From: Rhyzopertha dominica
Lineage: Eukaryota; Arthropoda; Insecta; Coleoptera; Bostrichidae
Length of the DNA stretch: 64,000 nucleotides
Reading direction: 5' to 3'
Assembly (NCBI GenBank): GCA_025024175.1
Contig: QCXZ01000053.1
Location: 12,090,001 to 12,154,000 of the forward strand
The notes under the pieces are model-generated. The model had not been told where the DNA came from. It saw only the letters and a list, made by a program, of their open reading frames with translations, and made no database searches. The position numbers and the translations under genes are program-made. Numbering within the stretch: position 1 is the stretch's first letter; every line of letters begins with the position of its first letter. This document shows positions 54,985 through 64,000 of this stretch, piece by piece.

Positions 54985-57447
54985 TTGGAAGAGTTACTTC
55001 AGCGTAACAAGGACGTATTCGAAGATAGTGACGTCCCCACTCCTTATGCAGAACATACAATCAAATTAACGGACGACAGGCCTATTGCAGTTCCGCCATA
55101 TAGAATGACGCCCCAAAAAACAAACATTTTGAAGGAAGAAGTGGAAAGACTACTGGAATGTGGCATAATTGAGGAATGCGATTCAGCATACGCAGCGCCC
55201 GTGATACTGGTGCCAAAGAAAAATGAAAAACATTTTGATGATCTTATACTCGTGTTTGAACGACTCCGCCAATTCAAATTGCACGCCAATCGTGAAAAAT
55301 GCACGTTCGTTCGTTCCGAGGTGAAATACTTAGGACATATAATCACTGTAAAGGGAATCTCTGCAGATCCAGAGAAGGTAGCCGCTATTTCGCAAATGCC
55401 AAGACCTCGTAATGCAAAACATGTTCTATCATTTTTGCAAACCTGTAACTGGTACCGGCGATTCATCCCTGATTTCGCTAAGNTATCCCGACCGTTAAGC
55501 GAGCTGACGCGTAAAAACACGCCTTTTAAATGGACTGACGCTCAAGAAGAAGCATTTATCACCTTGAAGAAATTGTTAACAACCGCCCCAATTTTAAGAC
55601 AGGCTGATTTTAAGCAGCCCTTTGTGATCAAGACCGATGCTAGTTCCTACGCCATAGGTGCATGTTTACTCCAGGGGGAGGACATAGAGGAACGACCCGT
55701 CGAATACGCAAGCCGTATACTAAACGCGGCTGAACGAAATTACAGTACGACTGAAAGAGAGGCTTTAGCAGTCGTATACGCCGTTCAAAAATTCAGAGGA
55801 TACTTGGAAGGAAGCACAATTTTTGTGAGGAGTGACCACCAACCACTTCGATGGCTCATGTCACTACGTTCACCTGCTGGTCGTTTGGCTAGGTGGGCAC
55901 TTACTCTTCAAAGCTATGATATACATATCGAGTACATACCTGGTAAGAGCAATGTAACAGCTGATATGTTGTCAAGACCACCATGTACAGAAGAAAATGT
56001 TGAAGATTGTGGAATATGCTCAATCACTGTGGATCTCCCTACCTTATCCAATAAACAAGTGAGAGATCGGCAATTAAAGGACCCTGAAGTAAAGAAAATT
56101 TTCGAATGCTTCGAATCATCCGAACCAAACGAAGTAGACTACTCTAGATGGACAGATAGAGGATTTATGATGTCTAGTGGTGTGTTATACCGCTACAACC
56201 CCGATATCGACAGTGAACAACCCCAACTTGTAATAACAAAAGACGAAGTACCCGAAATTCTGAATGAACATCATGATTCAGCCCTAGCAGGACACTATGG
56301 AGTCGAGAAGACTATAGAAAGGATTGCTAAAAGATTTTATTGGCCGTCCCTTAGNCGTGACGTCACTCTGCTGGATTATTACAAACCCCAGTAATGGCCC
56401 AGCGATTCGAAACGTTAGCCATCGACTTATTTGGTCCCTTACCTGAGGCCGAAACAGGAGAGAGATGGGTGTTTGCAATTGAAGATACCGCAACAAAGGG
56501 GATCGAATTATTCGCTTTACAACGAGCCACTGCTGAAGCGTGTGCAAAATGTTTAGTCGAAGAAGTAATACTGAGATATGGAACACCAAGAAATCAAGAC
56601 CCAATTGACTATATTAGTACAAAACGTACACACAAAATGGAAAGAGATGCTACCGTCAGTAAGATTTGCTATGAACAGCGCGAAATGTCTGTCCACTGGA
56701 TACTCGCCAGCGTACTTATGTTTCGCTAGAGAACTTAGAACCCCGTACGACGTCCACCGCGACTTACGCGCAATCGTTGAAAACCAGAATGTAGTGCCAG
56801 AGATTAAACCGTATTTGCGCAACCTAGTAAATACCTTGCAACGTGCGTGCGAGATTAACGAACAACGTCAGGACGTTTCAAAAAGATATGGTGATCGCCG
56901 CCGCCGCGAGAGCGTACNACTAAACACAGGTGACAAAGTGTTAGTCAATGTGCATGCTCTAAGTAAACNAAGTGCTCAGTACACGTCAAAGTTCGCTCCG
57001 CGTCGCGACGTTCCTTATGTGATCTTGAAAAANATGACGCCCACCACCTACCAGATTGCAAGTCTAGACGCCCCAGATGTCCCTCTAGGCGTCTACCACG
57101 CCAGTGCTCTCACCCCCTTCGTGAGTGCTGATGAAGGAGTCAACCCAGAGCCAGTTCGACCGATACGAGGACGAGGAAGGCCCAGGCGAGTACCACCGCC
57201 GGACGATCATAGTGGAACCGAGTCCAAGGCCAATGAAGCTACCCATCCAGAGGCTGTACAGGATGAAGACAACGATGGTTTAAACCGAGGTTTAAACGAA
57301 GAAACACCTACCTTCACCTGTTCCAAGTATCCCCTAAAATTCGTAAACCATGTAATGCTCCCTGTTGTTCTAATGTTTCAGATCCAGAATAGTGTTGGAT
57401 TACGCCAAAATGGAAGGCGCAATCCAAAGGGGGAGGGTGTAACATAA
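54985..57447 (+). pseudogene. Gypsy pol polyprotein, internally deleted
   Basis: In frame after the gag stop come the first residues of reverse transcriptase (up to APVILVPKKN near 55220), then a jump straight to the thumb (FERLRQFKLHANREKCTF). The palm, with its catalytic Asp pair, is gone. RNase H is present (IKTDASSYAIGACL, TEREALAVVYA). The integrase N-domain keeps its two His (HHDSALAGHYG), but a stop follows at 56392-56394. The integrase core has Asp in AIDLFGPLP and is then cut after YGTPR. The C-terminal tail, in another frame from about 56590, reaches the 3' LTR. Deletions, not point mutations, disable it. Confidence 0.85.
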
Positions 57448-57881
57448 ACATATACATCTGGCAACGTCGCACATTTCCCCCAAGCCTACCACCACCATCC
57501 GTTAGCAGTGACAACACGGCAACAGTCTGCTCGAAGCCGTTGCGAAGACTACTCGAAACGTTGTGGAGTAGCGCGCTCTCGAGAAGGCTAGAAGCGGGTG
57601 TGCGACGACGCGGTTCGTCCCTCCGACAAGTGCCTCCAGCTTTACCGCCCCGGGTCGGCGACGGTGTTGCTGTCGGAAACGGGATCTTCCCCAAGACTTT
57701 ATTCGTTATTTTGTATTCAGTTTATCGTTTTCTATTGTTCAAGTTCTTTAGCCAAGGTCAAGTGTATTTTAGTTCGTTTGCCCCAGTAAACGTGTTACTA
57801 AAACTACTCCCGAGTATCATTTGCACTACTAACAAGTCACACCGAACTAAACGCGCCCCTGAACCCCAGTCTCATGTCACA
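57438..57881 (+). repeat. 3' LTR
   Basis: The 444-bp partner of 52929-53372, directly preceded by the purine tract at 57429-57437 and followed by the GTTA duplication. Confidence 0.92.
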
Positions 57882-57885
57882 GTTA

Positions 57886-58587
57886 TTTATTTTGCCACTT
57901 CTGAAACATGTGAAGTCTGGGTCTTCATCATCGAAGGCGTGTGGTGGCCCAATCATTTTCTACTGAAGCTGATAAAATTTATTTAAAAAAAACATGTTTA
58001 GTATCTTATTTTTATGTACATACTTAATACCTGTGACACAGTCATCATCATCAACAATACTTTTACCAAGAGATAGTTGCATGAGTATTTGTGGAAATAA
58101 TTTGTTAAAAAAAATACTTACCAACAATTGCTGTATTTTCAAGTGACTATTCTTCAAGCAAGAGTGAATCAATCCACTTTTCAGAAGAGAAAACATTCAG
58201 AACATCCTCTGATGATTGGGTAATAGCTACAGCTGATAGGAAAGGATGTTTTGTATTAGTTTTTATTTACATTTATTAATCACATACCATCACTGTCACA
58301 AATTGCCTGCATTCCGGTTCGCCTTTCCCCCAGAATGTCATTAATAACGTTTTCGATTGGTGCTTCGATAAGTATTTTACTGGGACTGTAGAAGGAAGTA
58401 GCCGGTTAGACGGTAGGTAATTAAATTATTAATTAGCCAGTTAACGAATCACACTAATTAACAAAGTAATTAGTCGCGAGAAAAAATTGTTTTTGTTTCG
58501 AGGGTGTTGGAGGGGGTGTATGATGGTCTGTCCGATGCCCTGTTGGTGCTAAGATGCCCGGCGAATATTAATTAGCAGTAATTAGTT
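57886..58587. other. unassigned sequence right of the LTR element
   Basis: No gene recognised. It may continue the Harbinger remnant that the LTR element interrupted. From about 58410 the sequence becomes rich in AATTAG/CTAATT motifs. Confidence 0.4.
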
Positions 58588-58805
58588 GTTAATTAGCTAA
58601 TAAAGTTATTGTTTAATTAGTGGGAGGGTATTTTGACGGCCGCATTATTGGTTATTTTACATTTAGTTGCTGATGGCTAGATGCTCGTTGTTAAATATGT
58701 AATTAGATGTTAATAAGCTAATGAAGATGTTGTTTAATTAGGCGCAGGGTATTTGAAAGGGTGGATTATTGATTATTTTACATTTAGATGTATATTAGCG
58801 TGTTT
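58588..58805. repeat. two-unit AT-rich tandem repeat
   Basis: Two diverged units of about 115-120 bp share TTAATNAGCTAAT, TTGTTTAATTAG, AGGGTATTT and TTATTGNTTATTTTACATTTAG in the same order. No coding potential. Confidence 0.6.
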
Positions 58806-59320
58806 TGAGTATGAGGTTGTATTATTATAAATTATCCGATAGTGATTATGGAATGATAAGCACATATTCAATATACATTTGTTCCTAAGGTGATTGATGA
58901 AGGTCTTTGTCTGACAGACACCCCGCCTGTCGGGCTCTCGACCACCCACGACACGCGCCAGGTTGATTCTCGGCTAGACATTTTCCGCTACGCTGAGTGG
59001 CATGTATATTGTAGTTGGATAAAGCTTAATAATTGAGATTTAGCTTTATCAGTTTCGTTATAAAAGAGGTGGTTAACGACAGTATGACTTGTTTAGAATT
59101 AAATAATACTTACCATCAATTAACACTTTTAACACTTGCAATTAAAGAAATCGCTTTTTTTTTCGAGCTGCAATGTATAAATATATCAATTATAAGAAAT
59201 AAATTTTGGGTGATTTCTTTTAAAACCTAGTTTATTACTATCAAAATATATTTACATTATACTTAATTCTACACTAAACTAACTTATAAACTAATTAACC
59301 TAATAATATTAAATATCTTC
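58806..59320. other. unassigned AT-rich sequence
   Basis: Nothing recognisable apart from a short GC-rich patch near 58915-58980. The 3' end of the microexon series begins just to the right. Confidence 0.4.
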
Positions 59321-60206
59321 TTAATCGCGGCGCCCTATCGGAGGAGGAATGTAACCCTCAGGTGGTACGTGGTAGACATAATGACGTACCACCTGTGTCG
59401 GATATCGGATCTCCTCCTGGTCCGGCTGGCGAGGGATTAAGTCGGGGTCTGTTATAAGAAAGAAAGAAGCACATAAGCAATTATTATTATTAAATTTAAA
59501 AAGTTGAAAATTTCTTACTCATTACAGTCAGAGGTGTACGCGGCGTCGGCGCGGTCTGGAGCTGTAACAATAGGAACATGTATAAGTATTTATTTTTCAG
59601 AAAAAAAAATAAATTGCTTCTCATATAATATAGCTGGAATCGCGGCGACGGAGCTGTTAGGCGATAGCAGGCCAGCTGTCAGGAACCTCTGCTCCTGGAT
59701 CCATCTCTCAACCACACTCGCCGCAGTTTCCTGCATTGACAAAGTGATTGAGGACAGATCCACATTTTCTAAAATAATAATTAAGAGAAATATTCAATAA
59801 ATTGCAAGCTAAAGAAAATAAGTTGAATAACTCACCGAGGTTTGTAGAGCGGCTTGATGTAAATGTTACGGATTGCATATCATCATCATCAACATAGCAA
59901 CAACCATCGCCTAATATGACAGGAAAAATATTAATACAGACTAACTATAAAGGGATGTTTGAGTACATACCTGTTCCGAAATTTGCATCCCTGGAAACTC
60001 CCGAGGGCCCTGCCACGCAACTACGCTCACCGCTGCTGGCCACCAACGGACTTCTCCGACCGAAAAGAAATTATAAAAAAAATAGGAAAAGCATTGTTTT
60101 ATAATACCTAATGTCAACATCAAGTTAAACTCACCACCGCCTGCTACAGTTAGCAGTTCTGAGGAAAGCCTCCCCGTCTTCACCATACCGTCAGAGGCTG
60201 GACGTT
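59321..60206 (-). CDS. series of small exons, unknown product (possibly part of the RING gene)
   Basis: On the minus strand at least five short blocks are bounded by good splice signals: 60206-60135 (TTTTTTCTAG before, GTGAGT after), a block ending in a GTATGT donor near 59969, about 59912-59836 with GTGAGT after and a poly-Asp YVDDDDMQ, a block from about 59770, a 36-nt exon near 59565-59530 with GTAATG after, and a last exon 59448-59321 ending in TAA. Coding phases agree for some neighbours but not all, so the exact structure is unsure. Several are shorter than 80 nt. This could be the 3' part of the RING gene by alternative splicing or a separate gene. Confidence 0.4.
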
Positions 60207-60279
60207 CTAGAAAAAAATCATTATTATTATTAAATAATCGTCTACATATATAGTTACTAATCTTCATCGAAGGCTGTTG

Positions 60280-60711
60280 CTATTCAGCCGGGATGTTAAT
60301 CTTTAGGTCCTCTTCTGGGATTCCTCCCGACCTAACGATCTCATCCCGGACCGCCTCCAAAGCCACCAGCCTTTGCTTAATCGTAACGGGTCCTCTAGAG
60401 AAAGGGCAAGCCTGCCCTTTCCGTAGCTTCACTCCTGGAGCAGGCGCCACATCACTTTTGCGCAAGCATGTAGGGCAAAATAAATGCCCCACAACGCAGC
60501 AACAGATTTGCCCAGCATACCGAATACTACATTGCGGGCATTCCAAAAGGTCCTCCAGGAGGCTGTTACGCCCTCTCAGCAGCTTAAAACTGAAAAAAAC
60601 AAAAAGCAATTACTCAGTGTTTTATATAGAATTTATATAGAATTTTACTTACATAGCCAATAGACACATTAGGAAGTTGAAGCATAGCTTGAACTTTTTT
60701 AACATGTCCAT
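60280..60711 (-). CDS. small RING-finger protein with hydrophobic N-terminus (putatively secreted)
   Basis: Exon 1 60711-60653 encodes MDMLKKFKLCFNFLMCLLA, a short basic then hydrophobic start that looks like a signal peptide. The intron has GTAAGT and TTTCAG borders and joins in phase to exon 2 60589-60280, ending in TAG, for 122 residues. Exon 2 holds a RING finger: CPQC, ICCC, VGHLFCPTC, then ACPFSRGP, where the expected eighth zinc ligand Cys reads Ser. RING proteins act as E3 ubiquitin ligases. Secreted single-RING proteins are known effector candidates in galling phylloxerids. The missing ligand could weaken ligase function. A TATA box lies upstream. A non-secreted host E3 is the alternative. 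Confidence 0.65.
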
Positions 60712-60776
60712 GACTTCTGTCGTTGTCGTACGTAATATGCTCGAAATGAAATAATATGCGAGAGCGGAGGCTTCCA

Positions 60777-60785
60777 CTATTTATA
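60777..60785 (-). promoter_or_regulatory. TATA box of the RING gene
   Basis: The minus strand reads TATAAATAG, 66-74 nt upstream of the ATG at 60711, a plausible distance for a transcription start near 60750 and a short leader. Confidence 0.5.
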
Positions 60786-62041
60786 AAAATGCATAAATTC
60801 CTCGAGGGTGTGTTTTTTGGGGTATATTAGCCTGTGAACTAGGAGATGGAAGCTTTCTCACACATAAAACGGCAGAAAAAAACGCACCTTCGCTAGGATG
60901 TGTTATAGGTCAGATTCTTCGATGTGTGAGAAGCAAATTTCTCCCAGAACGCCGGGTTGGCGGTATCGTTTGACAAAATGCATCCTTACACACGCGTATA
61001 ATGACTTGCGGAATTCAGAGATCGCGAGGCATGAAATTTACCCGGATTCCGATCTCTGCAATTACTTCTACAATTAGCTCTGGTGTTAATTCTTCAAATT
61101 GTTCCAGCAATGTTATGCAGTTACCTACATATATGCAAAAATTACATTACATTGTATGTGTTTGACATAACTTTTCCATTAATCTATTAATCAGATATTC
61201 AATTATTTAAATAACGGCATCGACGACGAAACTGATTAGTCAAAATAATAATCTTTTTATCAAATAATCGCTTAGCTAACTAAAAATAATTACTAATACT
61301 GATAATCGCTTAAACCTGATTGTATTCGCTAAATGATTAAAGTGTATTAGTGATACTGTACTAGTGTTATTATTATTCTTTAACTGAAACAGAAAGGCTT
61401 GTGAAGGTATTTATCAAGAACTGAACTTTCTCCTATCACCTTGACTCCCTCCAGCTTTGCGTCCTGATTTTACCAAATCTCAGGCCTTTCTTCTAGTGTA
61501 GCATTTGCAGTCTGTTATGCGTTTAAATTGAATAGATTAGTATTCTAGCTATATTCTGAATATAATGAATACACCTTTGAATCCATTCAACATATTCTAG
61601 CTATATTTCTTTATAAAAACAAGCAACCTTTTGCAACTACATTTTGTTCTTTTTTTGAGCCACAAACAAAACTGTCCAACTGTCCTTTGGTTTCATCTAT
61701 TCGCCTCTTGTTAGTTCTTGGGATAAACCTATGCAGACAGGAAAAATTCTAACTGCACACATTCATTTTATACCTTCAATACTTACGCATAGGCATGTTC
61801 ATATTTTACTCGCTTCCATATCCTTTCAATGCTGCTATCACTACCTGAAGATTTCCATGATGATATTGGTCCAAATTTTCTTTTATTTTTATCACTCGGC
61901 GGCAAAGGTGATTATCAACGATTCTTTTTATTATCAGAAGTTACAAGTAGTGTTTCCAATGTTTCAAGACCAACTACACTTTGATCATGTGGTAAATCTG
62001 ACACTAGTGAAGCAAGCTCTATTGAAAGATTTGCAGCACCC
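60786..62041. other. unassigned sequence upstream of the RING gene
   Basis: No gene recognised; the upstream control region of the RING gene would lie in its left part. Around 61900-62041 decayed sequence may continue the hAT-like fragment to the right. Confidence 0.4.
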
Positions 62042-62383
62042 TTATTTTAATTCAATCCAGGCACAGAAGGTAAGGGTTCGGGCTCTGTAGCAGCTCTCCA
62101 ATGATGACATGGTTTGGGCAATGCTAATGATGGAATGTTTTTTTTCAGCAAATCGTTCTTCAAGAGAATTAACACCTCCAGAATTCCGAAGGGCTTTCTG
62201 CTGACACTGCATCCCTATAATGCGTGGGACGGATGTCATGTCCTCCTCTAGTCCGAGTCTTTCCGCAATGACAGTAGCGTCTCTTACAATTTCATCTAGG
62301 ACTTTTTGGGAATCGCCACGGTGGCTTTTTAACAATTGTAAAATGCGCTTGATATGCTGAGGCCTTAACAGCGTCCAAAGCAA
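62042..62383 (-). pseudogene. hAT-like (ZMYM1/repressor-type) transposase fragment
   Basis: The minus strand reads ILQLLKSHRGDSQKVLDEIV, a helical region, and EDMTSVPRIIGMQCQQKALR, resembling the region after the core of DUF4371/hAT-C type proteins (usual PR-x-x-G-R-Q motif). Neither the catalytic core nor the C-terminal dimerisation motif is present. Confidence 0.6.
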
Positions 62384-62436
62384 TAAACTGGAACATGTTT
62401 ATCTTTAAAAACTCTGATTGTTTTGTGTTTTTCGCT

Positions 62437-63200
62437 TCATCTTGTTACCCAGAATCTGAAAATATTAGATAGTAATTTTCTTCTTAAAACATATTCCCGA
62501 AATATATGAAAGAAACTACATTTTGCTAAATTGATTTGTAGACCGCTGTCTTTAATTATAGTCAAAACTAATCTCAATTTATATGAATGATCCTGTTTAT
62601 TCCTGCCTGTTATTAAAATATCGTCTAAGAAGACAAAAATCCCTTCTGTTTTAGAAAAAATGCTTTCCATTATCTTTTTGAAAATGCTGAGGACTGAAGC
62701 AATACCATAAGGCAAACGATTGTACCTAAACAAACCCTTGTGAGAGTTAATGACTGCAATTTTCTTTAATTCGTCATCTAATTCGATCTGCGCATATACC
62801 CGTGATAAGTCCAATTTACTGAATAATTGACCACCACTTAAACGTGCAAAAATATCTTCAATCCTAGGAACTGGATATATTTGAATGTATAGATTCTTAT
62901 TTACTGCTATGCGAAAATCGCCACATATTCTAACCTGACCATCTTTTTTAATTACCGACACAATAGCACTGGCCCATTCACTATGATCTATCGGACTTAA
63001 AATATCCTCTGCACAAAGTCTTTCCAGCTCCTTTTCTACCTTTAGCTTCATAGAAAATGGAAGTAGACGAGCTATGCAGAAAACAAGCACCGCATTTGGT
63101 TTTAGATACAGCTTGGCTTTAAAGTTGCGCAATTTTCCTAAATCTTCGCTGAATACAGATTGAAATTCCGAAATTAATGCTTCCGTAGTTGAGCTTTTAT
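62437..63200 (-). pseudogene. Gypsy-type reverse transcriptase fragment
   Basis: It runs from a KLRNFKAKLYLKPNAV start (about 63135), typical of the linker before a Gypsy reverse transcriptase, through VEKELERLCAEDILSPI, SVIKKDGQVRICGDFR and FSKLDLSRVYAQIELD (first catalytic Asp) to IFVFLDDILITG, the catalytic Asp pair in a FLDD variant of YxDD. It breaks off in the thumb near 62440, where hAT-like sequence begins. Several substitutions at conserved positions suggest decay. Confidence 0.8.
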
Positions 63201-63565
63201 CTGAATTGTTAGTAACACTTACAATTAATTTTATTAACGTCCGCGCCTACTACTTCAGGCTCCCTTAACCAATCTCTTTCTAAAAGAGAAGGTCCCCCAT
63301 CCGGTATTATATGCAACTTTAATATTTAATCTAATAAATAAAGAGGGAACCTTTACAGTGATTTTTACTTTGTTAAAAAATATAGAAACAAACTTGATCT
63401 CAAACCAAAAAACAACCTGAACGCTAGCAACTAAATTGTACGATGAGGTGTTTCTTGCGAAGTTACACGAAGCTATTATAAGGCATGAAGGTAGTACTTA
63501 GCGCAATTCACAGAAAAATCTGAAGAGTATAGTCCAGTAAGGACCACGAGGAGGTCTACAGCAAC
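63201..63565. other. unassigned sequence
   Basis: The left edge may hold a little more of the Gypsy pol (VVELLSELL-like); no other signal is seen. Confidence 0.35.
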
Positions 63566-64000
63566 CAGAGCTGGGCAGTAGTTAACTACAAAAGTAATTA
63601 AATTACTAATTTAACTACTTTCATGAAAAAAGTAGTTGTAGTTAACTACTTTCAGAAAAAAGTAACTGTAGTTAGTAGTTTGCAATATAGCTGAGTAATT
63701 CAATTACTAGTAGTTTATAAAAGTAGTTTAACTGCCAGTAATTAAACTACCCCAAAAAAAATTATTTAATTACTTTTTTGGTAATTAAACTACTAATATT
63801 GCAAGTTGAGTTAAGCCCAATTTAGCATGTAGAATTTGTATTGAGGTGTTCTTAATTACATTAAACAAGTAGCTACTACATTTGTTTGTTGCAGTTTTAA
63901 AAATCACGAAAAGTAAATGTTTTATTAGACTATGAATGTGTGACTGCAAAGAGATCAATTTTCTTGTAGTAATAAAAATCCGGCTTTTATTCATTGTCAT
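63566..64000. mobile_element. left end of a hAT-like element or MITE
   Basis: CAGAGCTGGGCAGTAGTTAA is the kind of terminus found on many hAT elements. It is followed by about 200 bp of direct and inverted TAGTTAACTAC / GTAGTTAATTAC motifs (63575-63790), which would serve as subterminal repeats. The other end is beyond the window. No transposase seen. Confidence 0.5.

Larger units (their letters stand above)
52925..57885 (+). mobile_element. Ty3/Gypsy LTR element, recent, core-deleted
   Basis: Two 444-bp LTRs (52929-53372 and 57438-57881) differ at only about half a dozen positions. They start TGTAAC and end CACA, and the element is flanked by the 4-bp duplication GTTA (52925-52928, 57882-57885). 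A purine tract GGGGGAGGG precedes the 3' LTR. Internal coding sequence is gag-protease then pol, but pol has lost most of the reverse transcriptase and of the integrase core, so the element cannot move on its own. Confidence 0.93.

Noticed and set aside
1..64000. tRNA or rRNA genes
   Set aside because: No cloverleaf-like A/B box pair or rRNA-like sequence was noticed by eye; a tRNAscan run would settle this.

Overview
The window is eukaryotic and almost certainly from an insect. Genes have short introns with GT/AG borders, the base composition is AT-rich, and nearly every recognisable gene belongs to an arthropod-type transposable element (pogo, hAT, piggyBac, PIF/Harbinger, Tc1, P-like, Kolobok-like, Ty3/Gypsy, R1-like LINE). 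The only convincing host gene is a small protein with a hydrophobic N-terminus and a RING finger (60280-60711, minus), next to a string of tiny exons. Secreted RING-finger proteins of this kind are known as candidate effectors of galling phylloxerids, so a hemipteran of that group is a reasonable but unproven guess.

Layout. 1-10,320 is a pile of nested elements: a Gypsy integrase fragment abutting a pogo fragment; a second pogo element split by a complete hAT element (8-bp target duplication); a PIF/Harbinger gene whose 3' end is fused to that pogo and which is itself split by a piggyBac element with an intact two-exon transposase. 10,328-16,496 and 40,198 to at least 45,740 (probably to about 50,636) are two copies of one composite. 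Both carry an old parvovirus (densovirus)-like NS1 gene with a Sola-like transposon inserted at the same point, followed by a YqaJ-exonuclease remnant. In the second copy a tandem repeat array and a DDE-SWIM transposase gene, broken by a solo LTR, lie upstream of the NS1 gene.

16,497-20,532 holds a deleted Harbinger derivative and then an apparently complete Harbinger element with an intact 420-aa transposase and an antisense 315-aa MADF-BESS accessory protein. 21,300-31,050 is a TTAA-flanked Kolobok-like element coding for a Mutator-type transposase fused to a YqaJ exonuclease; its gene is split by two abutting pogo elements, one of which carries a P-element-like transposase gene. 31,051-40,150 contains fragments of Tc1, Gypsy, P-like, LINE and Harbinger elements and a complete Tc1 element with about 380-bp terminal repeats. 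52,925-57,885 is a recent Gypsy-type LTR element that has lost its reverse transcriptase and integrase cores. 58,000-64,000 has the RING gene, AT-rich repeats and hAT/Gypsy fragments.

How it works together: there is no operon-like system. The biology is layered transposition, and the order of insertion can be read from target-site duplications. The two most unusual themes are the recurrence of YqaJ-type exonuclease modules in two unrelated element types, and the propagation of a parvovirus-like replication gene as passenger DNA inside a repeated composite.
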